From positions 2,294,001-2,358,000 of the forward strand of contig CP101406.1 of the NCBI GenBank assembly GCA_024758765.1: 64,000 bases of DNA, written 5' to 3'. The notes beneath the pieces were generated by a model. That model made no database searches, was not told the origin of the DNA, and saw only the letters and a list, made by a program, of their open reading frames with translations. A program made the position numbers and the translations under genes. Each line of letters begins with the position of its first letter. Positions within the stretch are counted from its first letter, which is position 1. Positions 58,517 to 64,000 of this stretch are shown piece after piece. Source of the DNA: Mycobacterium sp. SVM_VP21. Lineage in GTDB: Bacteria > Actinomycetota > Actinomycetes > Mycobacteriales > Mycobacteriaceae.

Positions 58517-59355
58517 GTTACGACGCCACGTTGCGGTTCCGGCGGATATTCCGCGGGGTGCCCAAGGCTGTCGACAACTTCGGTGAGCAGGCCCTGTTCT
58601 ACGCCGAATCGATCCGCTACGTCCCCAACGCGCTGACCCGATACCGCAAGGAAACCGTCCGGCTGATCGCCGAGATCACCATGGGCACCGGCGCGCTGGC
58701 CATCATCGGCGGCACGGTCGGGGTGGCCACCTTCCTCACCCTGGCCTCCGGTGGCGTGATCGCGGTCCAGGGCTTCTCCTCGCTGGGCAACATTGGAATC
58801 GAGGCGTTGACCGGCTTCTTGTCCGCCTTCCTCAACGTGCGAATCGTGGCACCGGTGGTTGCCGGGATCGCCCTGGCCGCCACCATCGGAGCCGGCACCA
58901 CCGCCCAGCTCGGCGCCATGCGCGTGGCCGAGGAGATCGATGCCGTCGAATCGATGGCCGTCCATGCGGTGTCGTATTTGGTGTCCACTCGACTGGTGGC
59001 CGGCCTGATCGCGATCATCCCGCTGTATTCCCTGTCGGTGCTGGCCGCGTTCTTCGCTGCCCGGTCCACCACGGTGTTCATCAACTCGCAGTCACCGGGC
59101 CTCTACGACCACTACTTCGACACGTTCCTGATCCCCACAGATCTACTGTGGTCCTTCCTGCAGGCGATCATCATGTCGGTCGCGGTGATGCTGGTGCACA
59201 CGAACTATGGCTTCAACGCGGCCGGCGGTCCCGTCGGGGTGGGCATCGCGGTGGGCCAAGCCGTGCGGACCTCACTGGTCGTGGTGGTCGTGATCACTTT
59301 GTTCGTCTCGCTCGCCGTCTACGGCGGGTCCGGTAACTTCAACCTCTCGGGATAG
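58513..59355 (+). CDS. yrbE4B: MlaE-type permease subunit YrbE4B of the Mce4 transporter
   Basis: 280 residues, the same length as Rv3500c. The ATG overlaps the yrbE4A stop (ATGA). Hydrophobic segments and the EEIDAVESMAVHAVSYLVSTRLVAG motif match the MlaE family. Works with YrbE4A to move sterols across the inner membrane. Confidence 0.95.
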   Translation: MSYDATLRFRRIFRGVPKAVDNFGEQALFYAESIRYVPNALTRYRKETVRLIAEITMGTGALAIIGGTVGVATFLTLASGGVIAVQGFSSLGNIGIEALTGFLSAFLNVRIVAPVVAGIALAATIGAGTTAQLGAMRVAEEIDAVESMAVHAVSYLVSTRLVAGLIAIIPLYSLSVLAAFFAARSTTVFINSQSPGLYDHYFDTFLIPTDLLWSFLQAIIMSVAVMLVHTNYGFNAAGGPVGVGIAVGQAVRTSLVVVVVITLFVSLAVYGGSGNFNLSG

Positions 59356-59368
59356 CAAGGAAGTGGAC

Positions 59369-60568
59369 GTGCAAACGGGTTCGAGGCGTACCCAGGTGCG
59401 GATTGCCGCGGCAGTCCTTGGTGCGATCCTGCTTGCTGCCACCGTGTTCACCTACCTGTCGTATGTGTCGGTCTTCAGTTCCACCGACAAAGTCACCGTC
59501 ACCTCACCGCGCGCCGGCCTGGTGATGGAGCAGGACGCCAAGGTCAAGTACCGCGGCATCCAGGTCGGCAAGGTCAAGTCGATCAAGTACTCCGGTGACC
59601 AAGCCAAACTGTCTTTGGCCATCGACAGCTCCGCGATGCACCAGATCCCGTCGAACGCCGCCGTGCATATCGCCGGCAACACGATCTTCGGGGCCAAGTC
59701 GGTGGAGTTCGTGCCGCCGCCGGTGCCCTCGGGTGCCACGCTGCGCAACGGCGCGAACGTCCAGGCCTCCGACGTACAGCTGGAAGTCAACACGCTGTTC
59801 CAGAAGCTGACCGACCTATTGGACAAGCTTGACCCGGTGCAGCTCAACGGATCGGTGAGCGCGCTGGCCGAAGGTCTGCGGGGCAACGGGGACAACCTGG
59901 GCGCGCTGCTGTCCGGGCTGAACAGCTACCTGGGCAAGTTCAATCCGAAACTGTCCCAGTTGCAGACGGGCTTCGCCAAGACCGCGATAGTCGGCAACAT
60001 CTACGGCGATGCCGCCCCGGACCTAGCCGCGACCTTCGACAACGTCCCCGCGATCAGTAAGACCTTGGTCGATCAGCGGGAGAACCTGAACAAGGCGTTG
60101 CTGGCGACGACCGGGTTGGCCAACAACGGCTACGACACCTTCGCCCCGGCCGCTGACGATTTCATCGCTGGTGTCCAGCGCTTCCGCGCCATGAGTAGCC
60201 TGCTGGCCGAGTACTCGCCGGAGTTCGGCTGCTTGCTCAAGGGGATTCAAGGGGCACTGGAGCGGTTCGGCCCCTCGATCGGCGGCACCAAGCCGGCTTT
60301 GTACGTGCAGTCCAGCTTCATCCCGGGCTCACCGGCCTACACCTACCCGGAGAGCCTCCCGGTGGCCAACGCGACCGGCGGACCAAACTGCCGCGGCTTG
60401 CCGGACATCCCCAGCAAGCAGTACGGCGGCTCCTGGTTCCGCTCACCGTTCCTGGTGACCGACAGCGCCTACATCCCGTTCCAACCCAACACCGAGGTCC
60501 AGTTCGACGCCCCCTCCACCGCGCAGTTCCTCTTCAACGGCGCCTTCGCGGAACGGGATGAATACTGA
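59369..60568 (+). CDS. mce4A: Mce4A, sterol-binding MCE protein
   Basis: 399 residues from GTG 59369, which has AAGGAAG 7 bp upstream; an in-frame GTG two codons earlier is too close to the Shine-Dalgarno. One N-terminal membrane segment (VRIAAAVLGAILLAATVFTYL) is followed by the MCE domain (RAGLVMEQDAKVKYRGIQVGKV), a long helical region, and a C-terminus with FNGAFAERDEY. Mce4A-F form the periplasmic needle/tunnel for cholesterol uptake. Counterpart Rv3499c has 400 residues. Confidence 0.95.
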   Translation: MQTGSRRTQVRIAAAVLGAILLAATVFTYLSYVSVFSSTDKVTVTSPRAGLVMEQDAKVKYRGIQVGKVKSIKYSGDQAKLSLAIDSSAMHQIPSNAAVHIAGNTIFGAKSVEFVPPPVPSGATLRNGANVQASDVQLEVNTLFQKLTDLLDKLDPVQLNGSVSALAEGLRGNGDNLGALLSGLNSYLGKFNPKLSQLQTGFAKTAIVGNIYGDAAPDLAATFDNVPAISKTLVDQRENLNKALLATTGLANNGYDTFAPAADDFIAGVQRFRAMSSLLAEYSPEFGCLLKGIQGALERFGPSIGGTKPALYVQSSFIPGSPAYTYPESLPVANATGGPNCRGLPDIPSKQYGGSWFRSPFLVTDSAYIPFQPNTEVQFDAPSTAQFLFNGAFAERDEY

Positions 60569-61605
60569 TGAGTCCGCGCAGCACTTTGATCAAGGTCACC
60601 GTCTTCGCCGTCGCCATGCTGCTGGTATCTGCCGGTCTGGTGGTGGTGTTCGGCGAGTTCCGGTTCGCCTCGAACCACACCTATCACGCCGATTTCTCCA
60701 GCGCTTCCCGGCTCAAAGGCGGCGAGGACGTGCGGATCGCCGGTATTCCGGTGGGCACGGTGAAACGCGTCGAGTTGACGCCGGACAACAACGTCAGTGT
60801 CACCTTCGATGTGGACAAGCGCTACCAGATCTACGACTCGACCCGCGCGCTCATCCGGTACGAGAACCTGGTCGGTGACCGGTATCTCGAGATCGCCTCG
60901 GGAGCCGGCGACCTGCGCAAGCTGCCGCCGGGCGGCACCATCGCCCGCGACCACACCCAGCCCGCCCTGGACCTGGATGCGCTGTTGGGCGGGATGCGCC
61001 CGCTGCTCAAGGGCTTGGATGGCGGAAAGATCAACGAGATCAGCAATGCGCTCATCGAGCTGTTGCAGGGTCAGGGTGGTGCGTTGACGCAGATGTTGGC
61101 CAGCACCAGTTCGTTCACCACCACGCTGGCCTCCCGCGACCAGCTCATCGGCGACGTGATCAACAACCTGAATACAGTGCTGAGCACCGTCGACGACAAG
61201 AGCGAACAGTTCGACGCCACCGTGGACCGGCTGCAGCAGCTGATCACCGGCCTGTCTCAGGGCAAAGACGCGATCGCCGGCGCGATCGGCCCGCTGGCCT
61301 CGGTCGAGAACGACCTCGCCGACACCCTGCGCCGCACCCGGCGGCCGCTGCAGGGCGTAATCGAGAACGCGCGGCCGCTGGCCACCGTGCTGGATAAGCG
61401 CAAGCAGGAGCTGAACGACGTCATCGACCCGCTGGAAGAGAACTATCTGCGGCTGAACGCGCTGGGCGCCTACGGCTCGTTCTTCAACATCAACTACTGC
61501 ACGGTCGCCCTGAAGTTCAACGGCCCCGCCGGCAGCGACATCACCTTGCCCATGGGCGGCCAGAACGACACCAGCAAGGGGAGGTGCTCTCCTGTCAAGA
61601 ATTGA
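60568..61605 (+). CDS. mce4B: Mce4B, MCE protein of the sterol importer
   Basis: 345 residues; ATG overlaps the mce4A stop. N-terminal membrane anchor VTVFAVAMLLVSAGLVVVFG, MCE domain (SRLKGGEDVRIAGIPVGTVKRVEL) and a long helical part with coiled-coil character. The C-terminus ends NDTSKGRCSPVKN. Rv3498c has 350 residues. Confidence 0.95.
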   Translation: MSPRSTLIKVTVFAVAMLLVSAGLVVVFGEFRFASNHTYHADFSSASRLKGGEDVRIAGIPVGTVKRVELTPDNNVSVTFDVDKRYQIYDSTRALIRYENLVGDRYLEIASGAGDLRKLPPGGTIARDHTQPALDLDALLGGMRPLLKGLDGGKINEISNALIELLQGQGGALTQMLASTSSFTTTLASRDQLIGDVINNLNTVLSTVDDKSEQFDATVDRLQQLITGLSQGKDAIAGAIGPLASVENDLADTLRRTRRPLQGVIENARPLATVLDKRKQELNDVIDPLEENYLRLNALGAYGSFFNINYCTVALKFNGPAGSDITLPMGGQNDTSKGRCSPVKN

Positions 61606-62650
61606 CGGCGTAAACCCGGTTCGCACGGGTCTGCTGGGCATCGCACTGGTGGCCTGCCTGGTCTTGGTGTCGTTCGGCTACACCAGTTTGCCGTTCTGGC
61701 CGCAGGGCAAGAACTATCACGCCTACTTCGCCGACGCCGGCGGCATCATCCCCGGCAACGACGTGACGGTGTCCGGCATCCGGGTGGGCAAGGTCAAGTC
61801 GGTGGCGCTGGCAGGGGCCAGTGCGAAAGTGGACTTCACCATTGACCGCAAGGTCCGGGTGGGGGACCAGTCGCTGGCCGCCATCCGCACCGACACCGTG
61901 CTGGGCGAGAAGGCGCTGTCGATCAGTCCCGCCGGTTCCGGTTCGGTGACTTCGATCCCGCTTGAGCGCACGCGTGCCCCGTACACGCTCAATAACGCGT
62001 TGCAGGACCTCGGCGGCAATGTCCGCGATCTGGACAAGCCGCGCTTCGAGGAAGCACTGCAGGTGCTCACCGACTCCATGCGTGAGGCGACCCCGCAGCT
62101 GCGCGGAGCGCTGGACGGGGTGGCTTCCCTGTCGCGCAGCCTCAACCGGCGGGACGAGGCGTTGGGTCAGTTGCTGACGCACGCCCAGGTGGTCACCGGT
62201 GTGCTCAATCAGCGTGCCGCCCAGGTGAACCAGTTGGTGCTCGACGGCAACCAGCTCTTCGCTGCGCTGGACGAGCGCCGGCAGGCGCTCGGCGCGCTGA
62301 TCGGTGGCATCGACGACGTGTCCCAACAGCTTTCCGGATTCGTGACCGATAACCAAAAAGAGATCAGTCCCACCTTGAAGAAGCTGAACCTGGTACTGGA
62401 CAACCTGAACGAGCGCAAGGACCGGATCGCCGGCGCACTGGAACGGCTGCCGGGATACGCCACCACGCTCGGCGAGGTGGTGGCTTCGGGTCCGGGCTTC
62501 CAGATCAACCTGTACGGCCTGCCGCCGCCTACCATGTCGGAGGTCATGGTCGACATGTTTTTCCAGCCCGGCAAGCTTCCGGACAGCCTGGCCGACTACC
62601 TGCGCGGGATGATCTCCGAGCGCACGATCATTAAGCCGAAGTCACCATGA
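61592..62650 (+). CDS. mce4C: Mce4C, MCE protein; start codon anomalous
   Basis: About 352 residues if started at CTG 61592. Homology with Mce4C (Rv3497c, 357 residues) clearly begins upstream of any canonical in-frame start: VRTGLLGIALVACLVLVSFG is the membrane anchor, followed by PFWPQGKNYHAYFADAGG and the MCE domain PGNDVTVSGIRVGKVKSV. The first ATG/GTG/TTG in frame (GTG 61649) would cut the anchor in half. A strong Shine-Dalgarno AAGGGGAGG ends seven bases before the CTG. Alternatively a 1-nt deletion in the run before TGTCAAG, restoring a GTG start at 61584, would give a normal gene. Coupled to mce4B by overlap. Confidence 0.85.
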   Translation: MSRIDGVNPVRTGLLGIALVACLVLVSFGYTSLPFWPQGKNYHAYFADAGGIIPGNDVTVSGIRVGKVKSVALAGASAKVDFTIDRKVRVGDQSLAAIRTDTVLGEKALSISPAGSGSVTSIPLERTRAPYTLNNALQDLGGNVRDLDKPRFEEALQVLTDSMREATPQLRGALDGVASLSRSLNRRDEALGQLLTHAQVVTGVLNQRAAQVNQLVLDGNQLFAALDERRQALGALIGGIDDVSQQLSGFVTDNQKEISPTLKKLNLVLDNLNERKDRIAGALERLPGYATTLGEVVASGPGFQINLYGLPPPTMSEVMVDMFFQPGKLPDSLADYLRGMISERTIIKPKSP

Positions 62651-63981
62651 CGCGCAAAACTTCACGCATCCTCCTCGCCGGGGCGTTGGCCGTACTGTTG
62701 GCCGCCGCCGCGTACGTGGTGCTGCCGGCGCAGCGCAGCTACCGCATCACCGGCTACTTCGCCTCGGCGGTGGGCCTCTACCCAGGCGACGATGTCCGGG
62801 TGGTCGGAGTCCCGGTCGGCCGCATCGAGTCCATCGAGCCGCGTGCTGAGAACGTTAAGATCACCATGTCGGTGAGCAAGGACGTGCCGTTGCCCGCCGA
62901 CGTGCATGCGGTGCTGATGGCGCCGAACATCGTCTCGGCGCGGGTCATTCAGCTGGCCCCGGCCTACACCGAAGGTGACAAGCTGGCCGACGGTGCAGTC
63001 CTGGGCGAAGACCGCACTGCGGTCCCGGTCGAGTGGGACGAGGTCAAGCAGGAGCTGACGCAGCTCAGTGCCCAGTTGGCGCCAGAGCAGGGCAAGCTCA
63101 ACGGTGCGCTGAGCGCATTCGTCAACCAGGCGGCCGACACGTTCGACGGCAACGGCGACTCCTTCCGCAACGCACTGCGCGAACTCTCGGCGACTACCGG
63201 ACGGCTCGGCGACTCGCGCACCGACCTGTTCGGCACCGTCAAGAACCTGCAGGTACTGGTGGACGCGCTCTCGGGCAGCAACGAGCAGATCGTCCAGTTC
63301 ACCGACCACGTCGCAGCGGTGTCGGCAGTGCTGGCCGACAGTTCGGTCGACCTCGACGCCACGCTGGGCACCCTCAGTCAGGCGCTGCGCGATGTGCGCG
63401 GCTTCCTGCACGACAACAACGACGCGTTGATCGCCCAGGTCAACAAGCTGGCGGAGTTTACCGAGATGTTGTCGGATCAGAGCGACAACTTCGAGCAGGT
63501 CCTACACATCACGCCGCACGGCCTGGTCAACTTCTACAACATCTACAACCCGGCTCAGGGCTCGCTCGCCGGCCTGCTGTCGCTGCCCGACTTCGCCAAC
63601 CCGGTGCAGTTCATCTGTGGTGGCGTCTTCGACATCGGTTCTGTGCCAGACAACTTCAAACGGGCCGAGATCTGCAAGGAACGGATGGGACCGGTCATGC
63701 GCCGCTGGGCCATGAACTTCATTCCGCTGCTGTTCCACCCGATCAACTCGATCACCGCCTACAAAGGCCAGATCATCTATGACACCCCTGCCACCGAGGC
63801 GAAGGCTCAAACGCCGGTACCTTACCTGAAGTGGTTGCCGGCTCCGGGTGTCACGCCGCCGAGCACCGAGGATGTCGCGGCGCTGTTCCTGCCGCCCCCC
63901 GCGCCGGGGCAGCTGGGCAAGGCGCCCGGCCCGACCGGACCGGCCCAGCCCGGTGCCGGCGCACCACGGGAGGGCGGATGA
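62647..63981 (+). CDS. mce4D: Mce4D, MCE protein of the sterol importer
   Basis: 444 residues (Rv3496c has 451). ATG overlaps the mce4C stop. Membrane anchor ILLAGALAVLLAAAAYVVLP, MCE domain YPGDDVRVVGVPVGRIESI, a long helical region, and a proline/alanine-rich tail (PPPAPGQLGKAPGPTGPAQPG). Part of the KstR-controlled mce4 operon; mce4E begins in overlap. Confidence 0.95.
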   Translation: MTRKTSRILLAGALAVLLAAAAYVVLPAQRSYRITGYFASAVGLYPGDDVRVVGVPVGRIESIEPRAENVKITMSVSKDVPLPADVHAVLMAPNIVSARVIQLAPAYTEGDKLADGAVLGEDRTAVPVEWDEVKQELTQLSAQLAPEQGKLNGALSAFVNQAADTFDGNGDSFRNALRELSATTGRLGDSRTDLFGTVKNLQVLVDALSGSNEQIVQFTDHVAAVSAVLADSSVDLDATLGTLSQALRDVRGFLHDNNDALIAQVNKLAEFTEMLSDQSDNFEQVLHITPHGLVNFYNIYNPAQGSLAGLLSLPDFANPVQFICGGVFDIGSVPDNFKRAEICKERMGPVMRRWAMNFIPLLFHPINSITAYKGQIIYDTPATEAKAQTPVPYLKWLPAPGVTPPSTEDVAALFLPPPAPGQLGKAPGPTGPAQPGAGAPREGG

Positions 63982-64000
63982 GCGTGAAGTCTGTTGGCGG
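63978..64000 (+). CDS. mce4E: Start of Mce4E lipoprotein (LprN)
   Basis: Only the first seven codons (MSVKSVG) are inside the window. The ATG overlaps the mce4D stop (ATGA), as expected for the next gene of the operon, which encodes the MCE lipoprotein Mce4E/LprN. Confidence 0.75.

Overview
The window is high-GC actinobacterial DNA. A PPE protein, a complete mce4-type import operon start, F420-dependent enzymes and repeated KstR-type operators (TnnAACnnGTTnnA) make it a mycobacterium. Nearly all of it is the sterol (cholesterol) catabolism locus. Gene by gene it matches the M. tuberculosis Rv3547-Rv3496 interval, here read in the opposite sense to the Rv numbering. M. tuberculosis names are assigned by recognising the proteins and by synteny, not by a database search.

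Layout. 1-3 kb: a large LuxR/AAA-type regulator running off the left edge, then about 570 bp without a supported gene. 3-6 kb (minus): a frameshifted secreted histidine phosphatase, a Ddn-like F420 reductase, an NTF2-fold protein and FadA5 thiolase. 6-12 kb (plus): CYP125, ChsE1-ChsE2, ChsH2-ChsH1 and Ltp2, which shorten the sterol side chain. 12-13.3 kb: an orphan DUF559/AbiEi-like gene flanked on both sides by palindromic repeats. 13.3-17.4 kb (minus): KstD, ChsH3 and a histidine-rich PPE protein with a Zur-box-like site in front of it. 17.7-21.2 kb: a second CYP125 and a secreted GH31 glycosidase. 21.4-24.1 kb: HsaE-HsaG-HsaF, which finish the ring A/B fragment. 24.1-29.6 kb: an accessory block with RqlH helicase, a hemophore-like protein and an IclR/SnoaL/LLM/EthD operon. 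29.7-45.5 kb: DUF1214, SDR and sulfotransferase-like genes, KshA, a gamma-carbonic-anhydrase-like protein, Ltp3/Ltp4/DUF35, an LLM oxidoreductase, an acyl-CoA synthetase, CYP142, an extended SDR and EchA19. 45.6-57.5 kb: FadD19, an accessory stretch (WS/DGAT, GabD2-like, beta-lactamase-fold, ricin-lectin), FadD17, FadE27/FadE26, ferredoxin FdxD and Hsd4A. 57.5-64 kb: yrbE4A-yrbE4B-mce4A-B-C-D and the first bases of mce4E.

How it works together. Mce4 imports sterols. CYP125/CYP142, fed by ferredoxin, oxidise C26/C27, and FadD19/FadD17 make CoA thioesters. FadE26-27, EchA19/ChsH3, Hsd4A and FadA5 run the beta-oxidation rounds. ChsE1-E2, ChsH1-H2 and Ltp2 remove the last propionyl unit. KstD and KshA open ring B, and HsaE/G/F process the 2-hydroxyhexadienoate fragment. 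Eleven KstR-type sites, ten matching the full consensus, lie in front of these transcription units. In several the operator ends 9-11 bp before the start codon and runs into a TANNNT -10 element, which suggests leaderless transcripts.

Most interesting accessory items: the zinc-linked PPE candidate, the IclR-controlled F420 operon with a candidate operator, the duplicated CYP125 plus GH31 insertion, the palindrome-flanked endonuclease-like gene, and two apparent 1-nt coding anomalies (histidine phosphatase, mce4C start).
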